A stretch of 64,000 nucleotides of DNA, from assembly GCA_902790675.1 (NCBI GenBank), contig CADASU010000004.1, positions 1-64,000 on the forward strand, given 5' to 3'. This document shows, one piece after another, positions 25,278 to 35,046 of this stretch. Under the pieces are notes generated by a model. It did no database searches, was not told the origin of the DNA, and saw nothing but the letters and a program-made list of their open reading frames with translations. Position 1 is the first letter of the stretch. Every line of letters starts with the position of its first letter. This DNA is from Oscillospiraceae bacterium. Lineage in GTDB: Bacteria; Bacillota; Clostridia; Oscillospirales; Ruminococcaceae. The position numbers were made by a program, and so were the translations under genes.

Positions 25278-28019
25278 TTAATCTCTACCACAACAGTTTT
25301 TATACTTCTTTCCACTACCACATGGACAAGGATCATTCCTGCCAACTTTATTTTCATTTCTAATTGGCTTTCTCTCTTCTCCAGCTGAGCTTTCTTTATA
25401 TTTAATAGGAACAGGAATTTTATTAACTTCCTCTCTTTTAATTTCTTCCTCTGTTCTAACACGGATTGTCATTATCAATCTTGCAACGTCCTCTTTTATA
25501 CTTGAAACCATAGCATCAAAAATGCTAAAGCCTTCAATTGTATACTCAATTACAGGATCTTTCTGTGCATATGACCTCAAATAAATTCCCTTGCGCAGCT
25601 CTTCCATATTATCAATATGGGCAGTCCACTTAGAGTCAACAGTTCTTAAAATAACAACCCTTTCTAATTCACGCATACGTTCTTCGCCAACCATTTTTTC
25701 TTTTTTCTCATAAATATCCATAGCTTTTTTATATATAATATCCACTAAATCTTGTTTTTTCATCTTAGCAAGTTGAGCGCTGCTATATTTTAAGTCGTTT
25801 TCATCTAAAATATAATTCATAAAATAATCCCGAAGTCCAGTGATATTCCAATGCTCATGATCATCCGTATCAGCAATATAAACATCAACAGTATCAGTAA
25901 TAGCGCTATTTATCATTTTAATAACATGATCGCGCATATTTTGCCCATCAAGCACCTTTTTACGCTCTTTATAGATTATCTCACGCTGTGAATTCATAAC
26001 ATCATCAAACTTAAGAACACTTTTACGAGACGCAAAGTTTTGAGCTTCAACCTTAGCCTGAGCAGACTCTATACGCTTAGTTAACATCTTACTTTTAATT
26101 GGCAAGTCATCATCAACGTTCAACATGCCCATAATCTTGTCTATTCTCTCACCGCCATACAATCTCATAAGATTGTCCTCTAACGATAAGTAGAAACGAC
26201 TTTCTCCCGGGTCTCCCTGCCTACCAGAACGTCCTCTAAGCTGATTATCAATACGCCTAGACTCATGTCTTTCTGTTCCTATAATAAACAACCCTCCAGC
26301 AGCTTTTACTTCTTCTGCGTCCCCAGAAATAGCTTCTTTGAATTCCTTATTTAATCTGTTGAAAGTTTCTCGAGCTTCTAAAATTTCTTCATCATCAGTA
26401 TCTGCAAATCCAACAGCCTCATTAATTAAATCTTCATAGTAACCTCTTTTTCTCATTTCCTCTTTTGCCATATATTCTGCGTTACCACCAAGCAAAATAT
26501 CTGTTCCACGTCCAGCCATGTTTGTTGCTATAGTAACAGCACCTTTTTTACCAGCCTGCGCAACTATCATTGCTTCTTTGTCATGATATTTAGCATTCAA
26601 AACATAGTGATCTATTCCTTGTTCAACCAACATTTTACTCAAAATCTCAGATTTATCTATAGAAACAGTTCCCACCAAAACAGGTTGTCCTTTTTCGTGA
26701 CATTTTGCTATCTGATCAATTACAGCGCGAAATTTAGCCAATTCCGTACGATATACAACATCATCATAGTCTTTCCTTATTACAGGCTTATTCGGCGGAA
26801 TTTCCACAACATCTAATTTATATATTTCTCTAAACTCTGCTTCTTCTGTCAATCCAGTACCAGTCATTCCAGAAAGCTTATTATATATTCTAAATAAATT
26901 TTGGAATGTTATGCTAGCAAGCGTCTTAGACTCATTTGCAATTTTTACATTTTCCTTTGCTTCTAGAGCTTGATGCAAGCCATCATTATATCTACGTCCA
27001 GGCATGGCCCTTCCTGTAAACTCATCAACAATCAAAACTTCTCCATTTTTTACAACATAGTCAATATCTTCTTGCATAACTCCATAAGCTTTTATAGCTT
27101 GATTTATATGATGCAGTAATGTTATATTTTCGCCATTCATAAGATTTTCAACTTTAAAAAATTCTTCAGCTTTTTTAACTCCTGATGGCGTTAAAGTAGC
27201 TGTTTTAGCTTTTTCATCAACTATATAATCGCCATCAACATCATCATGTTCCTCTTTATCGTCTAGCTCTCGAACCTTGTACATTTTCAAACCTTTAGCA
27301 AATTTATCAGCATAAACATACAAATCTGTTGACTTCTCGCCAGGACCAGAAATAATTAATGGAGTTCTAGCTTCATCTATTAAAATGGAGTCAACCTCGT
27401 CAACAATAGCAAAATTGAAAGGCCTTTGAACTTGTTGTTCTTTATATATACACATGTTATCACGAAGGTAGTCAAATCCTATTTCATTGTTTGTAGCATA
27501 GGTAACGTCACAATTATATGCCGCTCTACGCTCATCATTATTCATTCCATTTAATATAACACCTACAGTTAGGCCAAGATATCTATATACTTTACCCATA
27601 AGATCAGAGTCACGTTTTGCAAGATAGTCGTTAGCCGTAACAACATGAACACCCTCACCAGTTAAAGCATTAAGGTAAACCGGCAAAGTTGCAAGCAACG
27701 TTTTTCCTTGTCCTGTTTTCATTTCAGCAATACGTCCTTGGTGCAATATGACTCCGCCAATTAACTGAACTTCAAAATGACGCATATTTAATACTCTGCT
27801 AGCTGCCTCACGACATACAGCAAATGCATCAACCAGCAAATCATTTAAAGTTTCTCCTTTATTTAATCTTTCTTTTAACACATTAGTTTGATTTTTTAGT
27901 TCTTTCTCAGAAAGCGCCTTATACTTTTCTTCCAAAGCCAAAATTTTATTTACCGTTGGCCTTACTCTTTTTACTTCTTTCTTACTGTATGAACCAAAAA
28001 TTTTATCCATTAAACTCAT
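25278..28019 (-). CDS. secA: Preprotein translocase ATPase SecA
   Basis: 913 residues from the ATG at 28019, which follows AAAAGGAGAGCTGATT; a longer frame to 28076 has no such site. It drives export of unfolded proteins through SecYEG and would handle the signal-peptide proteins of the array at 1-6409. Walker A is KTGQGKT, the DEAD-type box is VDEVDSILIDEARTPL, and motif VI is QLRGRSGRQGDPG. The C-terminus is a zinc-binding SEC-C motif, NDPCPCGSGKKYKNCCG, preceded by a linker. A promoter is visible at 28088-28115. Confidence 0.97.
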   Translation of the reverse strand: MSLMDKIFGSYSKKEVKRVRPTVNKILALEEKYKALSEKELKNQTNVLKERLNKGETLNDLLVDAFAVCREAASRVLNMRHFEVQLIGGVILHQGRIAEMKTGQGKTLLATLPVYLNALTGEGVHVVTANDYLAKRDSDLMGKVYRYLGLTVGVILNGMNNDERRAAYNCDVTYATNNEIGFDYLRDNMCIYKEQQVQRPFNFAIVDEVDSILIDEARTPLIISGPGEKSTDLYVYADKFAKGLKMYKVRELDDKEEHDDVDGDYIVDEKAKTATLTPSGVKKAEEFFKVENLMNGENITLLHHINQAIKAYGVMQEDIDYVVKNGEVLIVDEFTGRAMPGRRYNDGLHQALEAKENVKIANESKTLASITFQNLFRIYNKLSGMTGTGLTEEAEFREIYKLDVVEIPPNKPVIRKDYDDVVYRTELAKFRAVIDQIAKCHEKGQPVLVGTVSIDKSEILSKMLVEQGIDHYVLNAKYHDKEAMIVAQAGKKGAVTIATNMAGRGTDILLGGNAEYMAKEEMRKRGYYEDLINEAVGFADTDDEEILEARETFNRLNKEFKEAISGDAEEVKAAGGLFIIGTERHESRRIDNQLRGRSGRQGDPGESRFYLSLEDNLMRLYGGERIDKIMGMLNVDDDLPIKSKMLTKRIESAQAKVEAQNFASRKSVLKFDDVMNSQREIIYKERKKVLDGQNMRDHVIKMINSAITDTVDVYIADTDDHEHWNITGLRDYFMNYILDENDLKYSSAQLAKMKKQDLVDIIYKKAMDIYEKKEKMVGEERMRELERVVILRTVDSKWTAHIDNMEELRKGIYLRSYAQKDPVIEYTIEGFSIFDAMVSSIKEDVARLIMTIRVRTEEEIKREEVNKIPVPIKYKESSAGEERKPIRNENKVGRNDPCPCGSGKKYKNCCGRD

Positions 28020-28087
28020 AATCAGCTCTCCTTTTCTAAAAAAATGAGAATGTAACTTACGCGAAAACAAAAACATACTTACTCTTT

Positions 28088-28115
28088 ATTATATACCGAT
28101 AAATAATAAAATCAA
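28088..28115 (-). promoter_or_regulatory. Promoter of secA
   Basis: Minus strand TTGATT, a 16-bp spacer and TATAAT, about 70 bases before the secA ATG. Confidence 0.65.
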
Positions 28116-28150
28116 GTTTTTTATAAATATTTATAGATATAAAGTAAATA

Positions 28151-30949
28151 TTATTGATACATATATTTGGCCGGCAAGCTAACTTTCATTTCATTAATAT
28201 TTTTTGTTTTTGCTCTAAAACTCATAATTATAGCATTAACAATTGGTACAAATAATACAAAAATCACAACAATAAATGTTTGATGCATATTTAATGGACA
28301 ATTCTTTATTATTTTATTCAAGGGCTCGAGCCAAATAGCAGAAATAGCGACAGTTAAAGAAATTATTGTGGCAAAAATTAGCTTTTTATTTGTCAAATGA
28401 TTTATTTTAAAAATTGATTTCTTTTCGCTTTTACATTCAAAAACATGTATTAATTGTAAACCAACCAACGTTAAAAATATTGCTGTTCTGGATGTTGTTA
28501 AACAACCCGTCATCTTTAACATTATAGTAAAAACTGTTAGCGAAGTAAAGGCAATTAACATTCCTCTCACAAAAATTGTAAATATTAATCCTCCTGAAAA
28601 AATACTCTCATTAACATTTCTTGGTTTATGCTTCATTATATTTTTATCTCCAGGTTCTAGTCCTAAAGCAATTGCAGGCAATCCATCGGTCACCAAATTA
28701 ATTAGTAATATTTGCATTGGCATTAATGGTATTGGCATTCCAATTAGCATCGCAAAAAGAGTTGTTAAAACCTCTCCCATATTGCAAGAAAGCAGATATC
28801 TCATGAATTTACGTATGTTGTCATATATTATTCTTCCTTCTTCCACTGCTGCAACAAGCGTAGCAAAATTATCATCCAATAATATCAAATCTGCAGATTG
28901 TTTTGAAACATCACTACCGCTTTCCCCCATAGATACTCCTATGTTTGCTTCCTTTATTGCAGGCGCATCATTTACTCCATCACCTGTCATAGCAACAATA
29001 TTTCCTTGCTGTTTTAATATTTTAACTATTCGAAGTTTATGGCTAGGAGAAACTCTAGCAAAAACTGTTGTCTTCTTTATAATTTCCTTCAAAGCGGAAT
29101 CACTCATATTATCTAATTCTTTTCCCTCAATGCATGTATCTCCTTTTCTATATATTCCAACTTGCTTTGCAATAGAAATTGCTGTAAACTTATGGTCTCC
29201 AGTAATCATTACTGTTTTTATTCCCGCATATCTACAAGTCATAACAGCAGATTTTGCTTCTTTTCTAGGAGGATCATGCATAGCTGTTAAGCCTAAAAAA
29301 ACTAAATTACTATCGTTTTCTGATTTTGAAATTTCTTTATATGCAAAAGCTAAAACCCTCATTCCGCCTTTAGCCAATTCTTCATTTTTTCCATCAAAAA
29401 AAGATCTGACTTTTGAAAAAGATTTTACCCCATCTTTATCTTTGCAGCTTACACATTTATCGGAAATAATGTCATACGCTCCTTTAACAAACACATACTT
29501 TTTTCCATAATTGTCTTTAACAAAAACGCTCATATATTTTTTTGACGAATCAAATGGAATAATATTATAAATATTATATTTCGTTTTTAAACTTTCTTTC
29601 GTGATGCCCCCATTTTTGGCCATCATTAAAAGAGCTATTTCAGTTGGCTCACCAACCCCCTTCCACTCATTTCTGCCATTATTTAAATTTTTCATAGTAA
29701 TATGAGCACTATTACAAACAACAGCTATTTCGACTAATAATTCTAAAGCTGAATAATTTGAAACACTAATTTTTTCTCCACCAAAGATAAAGCAACCATC
29801 ATTTTTCCTATCATTTCTTTCAATTTTAAAGTCGCCATCTGCCGTAACAACTTTTTTGACAGTCATTTTATTTTGTGTTATTGTTCCAGTTTTATCAGTG
29901 CATATTACATTTGCACATCCTAAAGTTTCCACTGCATGTAATTTTCTAACAAGAGCCTTTCGTTTAACCATACGTTTCACAGCTAATGCAAGCGCAATTG
30001 TTACAATAGCCGGTAGTCCCTCAGGAACAGATGCAACCGCAACAGATAAACCAGTTATTACCATGTTAAAAGGATCTTCTCCTCGCAATATTCCAGCAAG
30101 TATAACAATGGCGGAAACTAACAAACATCCTGCTATAATAAATTTTCCAATCTGAGCTAGCCTTTTTTGTAACGGAGTTTGATCTGGATCTACATTGTCT
30201 ATCATTCCAGCAATTTTGCCAATTTGCGTATTCATTCCCGTTCTAATTACTTTAGCTATACCATGCCCTTTAAAAACTAATGTTCCCATATATAGCATGT
30301 TCTTTTTGCTTATCTCGCCCGATTTTTCTTCAAATTTGCCCGCCTCTTTTTCAACAGATATAGACTCACCAGTTAAAATGGATTCATCAACCTCTATTTG
30401 ACTAGCTTCTAATAAAACACAATCCGCCGGTATACTATCTCCAGCCTCAACAACAATCTCATCACCCCTAACTATTAAATTAGCAGGTATTTTACAAAGC
30501 TTGCCATCTCTAAAAACTTTGGCAGATGGAGACACCATATTTTCTAAAGCTTCAAGCGTTTTTTCGGTCTTATATTCTTGAATAAAGCCCATAACCGCAC
30601 TCAAAAATAAAATAATAGAAATTGAAATTGCTTCAAATATTTCTCCCATAAATACAGAAATTAACATTCCCACCAACAATATCAAAACTAAAAAGTCTTT
30701 AAACTGGCCAGCAAAAATTTTGGCTGCAGACACTTTCTTTTGAGAAACTAATTTATTTTCACCCTCTTTTTTTAGCATATTTATCGCTTTTTTGGAACTT
30801 ATTCCCCTAACAGATTGTCGTTTTTTTTCTAATTGCCTATCTGCATCATGAATTTGAGCTTTATTTTTTATACTATTTTCCGACAATTGTTTACTATTAG
30901 AATTGTTTACATCATCTATAAACAATTTGAATATTGATGGTAGTTTCAC
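28151..30949 (-). CDS. Calcium-transporting P-type ATPase (P2A)
   Basis: 932 residues. The phosphorylation site is CTDKTGTITQNKM and the hinge is MTGDGVNDAPAIK. The fourth membrane helix reads VPEGLPAIVTIALA and the sixth NLVTDGLPAIALGLEP, which are the ion-binding sequences of SERCA-type calcium pumps. It should export Ca2+ from the cytoplasm at the cost of ATP. The N-terminal 60 residues are unusually polar and rich in Lys, Ser and Asn before the usual cation-ATPase N domain. A Mn2+ pump is possible within the same family. Confidence 0.9.
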   Translation of the reverse strand: MKLPSIFKLFIDDVNNSNSKQLSENSIKNKAQIHDADRQLEKKRQSVRGISSKKAINMLKKEGENKLVSQKKVSAAKIFAGQFKDFLVLILLVGMLISVFMGEIFEAISISIILFLSAVMGFIQEYKTEKTLEALENMVSPSAKVFRDGKLCKIPANLIVRGDEIVVEAGDSIPADCVLLEASQIEVDESILTGESISVEKEAGKFEEKSGEISKKNMLYMGTLVFKGHGIAKVIRTGMNTQIGKIAGMIDNVDPDQTPLQKRLAQIGKFIIAGCLLVSAIVILAGILRGEDPFNMVITGLSVAVASVPEGLPAIVTIALALAVKRMVKRKALVRKLHAVETLGCANVICTDKTGTITQNKMTVKKVVTADGDFKIERNDRKNDGCFIFGGEKISVSNYSALELLVEIAVVCNSAHITMKNLNNGRNEWKGVGEPTEIALLMMAKNGGITKESLKTKYNIYNIIPFDSSKKYMSVFVKDNYGKKYVFVKGAYDIISDKCVSCKDKDGVKSFSKVRSFFDGKNEELAKGGMRVLAFAYKEISKSENDSNLVFLGLTAMHDPPRKEAKSAVMTCRYAGIKTVMITGDHKFTAISIAKQVGIYRKGDTCIEGKELDNMSDSALKEIIKKTTVFARVSPSHKLRIVKILKQQGNIVAMTGDGVNDAPAIKEANIGVSMGESGSDVSKQSADLILLDDNFATLVAAVEEGRIIYDNIRKFMRYLLSCNMGEVLTTLFAMLIGMPIPLMPMQILLINLVTDGLPAIALGLEPGDKNIMKHKPRNVNESIFSGGLIFTIFVRGMLIAFTSLTVFTIMLKMTGCLTTSRTAIFLTLVGLQLIHVFECKSEKKSIFKINHLTNKKLIFATIISLTVAISAIWLEPLNKIIKNCPLNMHQTFIVVIFVLFVPIVNAIIMSFRAKTKNINEMKVSLPAKYMYQ

Positions 30950-31040
30950 AAAAATTCCTCCATTTTTAAGATGAAATCATACTAATTTGCATATATAAAA
31001 ATAACATTCAATTTATATGATAATTTTTAAAACGTTATGA

Positions 31041-31071
31041 AAAAAGCACCCTCTAATTTAAGGATGCTTAA
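31041..31071 (-). terminator. Terminator of the ECF S-component gene
   Basis: Minus strand AAGCATCCT and AGGGTGCTT form a stem with an 8-base loop and a following T-run. Confidence 0.8.
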
Positions 31072-31075
31072 AAAA

Positions 31076-31624
31076 TTATTTTTTAATATTTTGAGTTGCC
31101 ACCTTATTAATCAAGGGAGAAAGCAAAATAAAAATACCAATACTAAGCGGTATCATAATCAAATTTTTCGGTATTCTAACAGTAATCAACAATTCCCAAA
31201 AGCCAGTTCCATATAACATGCTTATCCAAAGTGTGTTTAATAAAACATTAACTACAACATCAACCAATATTTCTGCAAAAATTATTCTAGGAACGCGAAA
31301 TTTGTTTTTATATAATATCAATCCATATAAAATTCCAGCAATCGCTGCACTAGCGGTAAATCCAATAAAATAGCCTCCCATCGGATGAACAATATAGCAC
31401 AAAATATCTCCAACGCCGCCACACACAGCTCCTACAAAAGGGCCGTACATTCCTCCAATAATTCCCATAACAATAAATAAAAAAGACAAATGACATGCAT
31501 CAGATATAGGAATGGTAAAAAAATTTAAACAAACTCTCAGCGCTAACAATAAAGATATAACACATAAATTCCTAACATTCTTAAACTCATTCGCTGATTC
31601 TCTAAGCATTTTAACAATATTCAA
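31076..31624 (-). CDS. folT: Folate-type ECF transporter S component
   Basis: 182 residues from a TTG at 31624, chosen because GGGAGATTTTTAA lies just upstream; the frame reaches back to 31672 without a ribosome binding site. About six membrane segments. FFTIPISDACHLSFLFIVMGIIGGMYGP and GGVGDILCYIVHPMGGYFIGF match the FolT-like S-component family, which binds folate and docks on the shared EcfT/EcfA module. None of those partner genes is in the window, which is normal for group II ECF systems. Other vitamin substrates cannot be excluded. No riboswitch fits the roughly 100-base gap to ispH/rpsA. Confidence 0.8.
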   Translation of the reverse strand: MNIVKMLRESANEFKNVRNLCVISLLLALRVCLNFFTIPISDACHLSFLFIVMGIIGGMYGPFVGAVCGGVGDILCYIVHPMGGYFIGFTASAAIAGILYGLILYKNKFRVPRIIFAEILVDVVVNVLLNTLWISMLYGTGFWELLITVRIPKNLIMIPLSIGIFILLSPLINKVATQNIKK

Positions 31625-31722
31625 ATTAAAAATCTCCCTTTTTCCATTAAAACAAACCACCATTTTGCTCACATCGCATGAACAAAATGGTACAAAATAC
31701 TAATTTAAAAAACAGTTTTATA

Positions 31723-33741
31723 TTATTGTGCAATCGCATCCCTATTGATTTCAACACCTTCAATATTTTCAACAGACTCTAAATTTTTTTGTTGTTCTTC
31801 ATTTGCCGAATTTTCCAAAAGAGTTTTCATAGAAAGGCTAACTCTTTTTGCATCATAATCAATATCTGTTATCTGCGCCTTAACAACATCTCCAACAGAC
31901 AAAACATCCGAAATTTTATCTATTCTCTTGTCGGAAATTTGAGAAATGTGTATCAATCCGTCAACTCCCGGCATAATTCCAACAAAAGCACCAAACTGCT
32001 TAATTGCAAAAACTTTAACATCCAAAACTTGACCAACCGAATATTTATCAGTAAATATCCTCCAAGGATCATCTTCAGCCTTACGATACGAAAGAGAAAT
32101 TCTATGATTTTCTCTATCCAAATCTTTGACTGTAACCTCAACCGTATCTCCAACACTAACAATATCAGAAGGATGTTTAACCTTAACCCATGAAAGCTCA
32201 GTAATATGGATCATTCCATCCACTCCGCCAAGATCTACAAAGACTCCATAATTGGTTATAGATTTAACAGTTCCAGTACGAACATCTCCTTCTTTTATTT
32301 CATCCCATAACTTTTCAACTTCAACTTGCTTTAGTTCATTCAACAACTTACGAACCGACGCAACCGCTCTGCGCTTACTTGGAGTAACATCTATTATTTT
32401 AAAATCAACATTCTTGCCAACAAATTCTGTTGTATCTTCAATTCTGTGGTCAGATAATTGAGAAATGGGAATGAAAACTTTAACTCCGCAAGTAACAGCC
32501 AAAACTCCGCCCCTAACAGAATCCGTTATTGTTCCATTCAAGACCTTATCTTGATCCATAGCTTCTAAAATCATATCATAGCCTTTTTCAGCATCATAGC
32601 GCTTTTTAGACAAAGTAACTATTCCATCTTGATCACTAACCTTAGTTACGATTAAATCAACCTCATCGCCCTTTTTTAAAACATCTTCTGCTTTAACAGA
32701 ACTATCTGCTGAAATTTCAGAAACCGGAATAACCCCAGCTTGTTTTCCCCCGATATCAACCTGAACTTCATTCTTGGAAATTGCGGTAACAACTCCCTTT
32801 ACCTTTTTCCCAACTTTATAGACAGCCTGTTGCCCAGATTGTTCAAACAATTCTGCAAAGCTCATCTCACCTGAACTACCAGCACTTTCGTTTATTTTTT
32901 TGCTCATAATCTCATGAACCTCCTCTATAATACAAGCCGGAGTCGACGCACCAGCCGTTATTCCGATCTTAAGTGGTAAAGGAGTCAAAACACAATCATG
33001 AAGCTCATTCACAGTTTCAATTAACATAGATTTACATCTTGCACTACACAAATCAAACAATTTCCTTGTATTTGAACTACATTTCCCACCAACTACAATT
33101 AACAAATCAGAATTATTAGCTAAAGACACTGCCTCTTTTTGCCTAACACTCGTTGCATTACATATTGTATCAAATATTTTTACGTTTGTACATAGTTTGT
33201 TAACAAAATTGACACATTTTCGCCATAATATCGAATTAAATGTGGTTTGCGCGACTAAAATTAGTGCACTTTTTACAAAGTTTTTGTGGTTTTTGAGCAA
33301 AGTTTTCAACTCTTCCAATGTTGAAAACACATATGCATCTTGCTCACAATAACCTTTTATTCCATCAACTTCAGGGTGATCCCTGTTGCCTGCTATTAAA
33401 ACAGTTTTCCCTTTTGAAGACTCTCTCTTTACTATATTATGGATTTTTTTTACAAACGGACAAGTTGCATCTTTAAAATTAATTCCCACATTTTTTATAT
33501 AATCATATACCTCCGGCCTTACTCCATGAGATCTTATAACAAGAGTTTCATCGGGTTTTGCCTCCTTAGGACTATTAATAATTCTTACTCCTCGCTCTGC
33601 CAAATCATTTACAACTTGAGGATTATGAATAATTGGTCCTAATGTACAAACTTTATTTCCTTCATCTACAAGATTATATACAATTTCTACTCCTCTATTC
33701 ACTCCAAAACAAAAACCAGCAGTTTTAGCAACCGTTATCAT
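31723..33741 (-). CDS. ispH: Fused HMBPP reductase (IspH) and S1 RNA-binding protein
   Basis: 672 residues from the ATG at 33741 (GAGAGGAAATTTAAT upstream). Residues 1-280 are IspH, the last enzyme of the MEP isoprenoid pathway: the three iron-sulfur cysteines are in GFCFGVNRGVE, DATCPFVKK and TICNATSVRQ. Residues about 310-650 hold four S1 domains, of which VRTGTVKSITNYGVFVDLGGVDGMIH and VDGLIHISQIS are the clearest; this part corresponds to ribosomal protein S1. Such fusions are known in Clostridia. The gene starts one base after plsC ends, and cmk is next, the usual cmk-plsC-ispH neighbourhood. Confidence 0.95.
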   Translation of the reverse strand: MITVAKTAGFCFGVNRGVEIVYNLVDEGNKVCTLGPIIHNPQVVNDLAERGVRIINSPKEAKPDETLVIRSHGVRPEVYDYIKNVGINFKDATCPFVKKIHNIVKRESSKGKTVLIAGNRDHPEVDGIKGYCEQDAYVFSTLEELKTLLKNHKNFVKSALILVAQTTFNSILWRKCVNFVNKLCTNVKIFDTICNATSVRQKEAVSLANNSDLLIVVGGKCSSNTRKLFDLCSARCKSMLIETVNELHDCVLTPLPLKIGITAGASTPACIIEEVHEIMSKKINESAGSSGEMSFAELFEQSGQQAVYKVGKKVKGVVTAISKNEVQVDIGGKQAGVIPVSEISADSSVKAEDVLKKGDEVDLIVTKVSDQDGIVTLSKKRYDAEKGYDMILEAMDQDKVLNGTITDSVRGGVLAVTCGVKVFIPISQLSDHRIEDTTEFVGKNVDFKIIDVTPSKRRAVASVRKLLNELKQVEVEKLWDEIKEGDVRTGTVKSITNYGVFVDLGGVDGMIHITELSWVKVKHPSDIVSVGDTVEVTVKDLDRENHRISLSYRKAEDDPWRIFTDKYSVGQVLDVKVFAIKQFGAFVGIMPGVDGLIHISQISDKRIDKISDVLSVGDVVKAQITDIDYDAKRVSLSMKTLLENSANEEQQKNLESVENIEGVEINRDAIAQ

Positions 33742-33742
33742 A

Positions 33743-34372
33743 TTAAATTTCCTCTCGCTGCAAATTATAAATTTCAGACACTTTTTCCCAAGACTTTTCT
33801 GCAATAATTTTTAAATTTTGAGAATTTAATTCATCACGATTAATATCAAGATTATCCATTATTTCCACAACACTAATAGGTTTTCCATATTCAATATAAA
33901 TATTACTTCTAAATCGTCGTTTGCTCGAATAGCAAATAGAGCACGGAAGTATTTTTTTACAAGTGGAAACTGCTATTTTGGTTGCTCCAACTTTTGGCCT
34001 TAATAACTTTCCTGTTTTAGACCTTCCGCCCTCTGGGAACATAGCCAAAATTTTACCACTATTAACTATTTCCTCAGCCTTTTTTATAGCCCCTAAATCT
34101 TTTTTCCCTCTTTTAACAGGAAATGCTCCCAGTTTTTTTATTATTGAGGACAATATAGGAACTTTAAACAATTCTTCCTTAGCCATAAAAAATAACTTTC
34201 TATGCTTTATATAAAGGCCCAACAAAACAGGATCTAAGTTAGACTGATGATTCGATATTAATATTATTCCTTCTCCACATGGCGGAACACTTTCAATTCC
34301 TTTAACATGCAATTTAAAACATATTCTTAAAAAAACAACACACACTTTTCGAGCAAAATTGTAAAAACTCAC
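33743..34372 (-). CDS. plsC: 1-acyl-sn-glycerol-3-phosphate acyltransferase
   Basis: 209 residues. It adds the second acyl chain to lysophosphatidic acid at the membrane. NHQSNLDP (motif I, catalytic His/Asp) and FPEGGRSKTG (motif III) are intact, and GAFPVKRG is motif II. The start is a GTG two bases after the cmk stop codon. It lies inside the cmk-plsC-ispH/S1 series. Confidence 0.92.
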   Translation of the reverse strand: MSFYNFARKVCVVFLRICFKLHVKGIESVPPCGEGIILISNHQSNLDPVLLGLYIKHRKLFFMAKEELFKVPILSSIIKKLGAFPVKRGKKDLGAIKKAEEIVNSGKILAMFPEGGRSKTGKLLRPKVGATKIAVSTCKKILPCSICYSSKRRFRSNIYIEYGKPISVVEIMDNLDINRDELNSQNLKIIAEKSWEKVSEIYNLQREEI

Positions 34373-34374
34373 TT

Positions 34375-35046
34375 TTATATCTCAACTCCATTATTCCCTA
34401 CAATTTTTAAAACACTTTCAATAGATTCCTCCAAAGTCAAATCAGATGTATCTAGCAAAACAGCATCATCTGCTTGTTTTAAAGGCGAAATTTTTCTATT
34501 CATATCTTGTAAATCACGTTTTTTCATGTCTCTTAAAACATTTTCAAAAACAACTTTTTCTCCACTAGCAATCAGCTGATCATATCTACGTTTAGCTCTA
34601 AGATTTATTGATGCCGTAAGGAAAATTTTAACAGAAGCATCTGGCAAAACAACTGTTCCTATGTCTCTTCCATCCATTATAATGTCCTGATGTTTACCAA
34701 TATTCCTCTGCAAATCTAGCAAAAACTCTCTTACTTCAAATATTCCCGAAACTGTAGATGCAGCCATAGAAACATCATCTGTTCTAATTAGATTTGTAAC
34801 ATCTTTTCCACAAAGAAACATCCTTTGCATGCCATCAACATAATCCATAGATATTTTGCAGTTTTTCAGTTCATGAATCACACTACTTGAATCATTAACA
34901 TCAATTTTCTTGTTTAGCATATGCAATCCAACAACCCTATACAAAGCTCCTGTATCCACATAAACTATTCCAAGTTTCTCGGCAACTTTCTTAGCAATTG
35001 TACTTTTTCCTGCTCCAGCAGGTCCATCTATAGCTATATTATTCAC
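34375..35046 (-). CDS. cmk: Cytidylate kinase
   Basis: 223 residues. It phosphorylates CMP and dCMP with ATP. The P-loop is GPAGAGKSTIAK, DTGALYRVVG binds the nucleotide, and MDGRDIGTVVLPDA is the family signature. The GTG start follows AAGGAGATAATTGA and touches the end of the upstream flavoprotein gene. Confidence 0.95.
   Translation of the reverse strand: MNNIAIDGPAGAGKSTIAKKVAEKLGIVYVDTGALYRVVGLHMLNKKIDVNDSSSVIHELKNCKISMDYVDGMQRMFLCGKDVTNLIRTDDVSMAASTVSGIFEVREFLLDLQRNIGKHQDIIMDGRDIGTVVLPDASVKIFLTASINLRAKRRYDQLIASGEKVVFENVLRDMKKRDLQDMNRKISPLKQADDAVLLDTSDLTLEESIESVLKIVGNNGVEI

Noticed and set aside
28782-29510. 242-codon plus-strand open frame opposite the calcium pump gene
   Set aside because: It overlaps conserved P-ATPase motifs and has no recognisable domain.
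31625-31722. Folate riboswitch upstream of the ECF S-component gene
   Set aside because: The gap to the next gene is only about 100 bases and shows no conserved riboswitch core.
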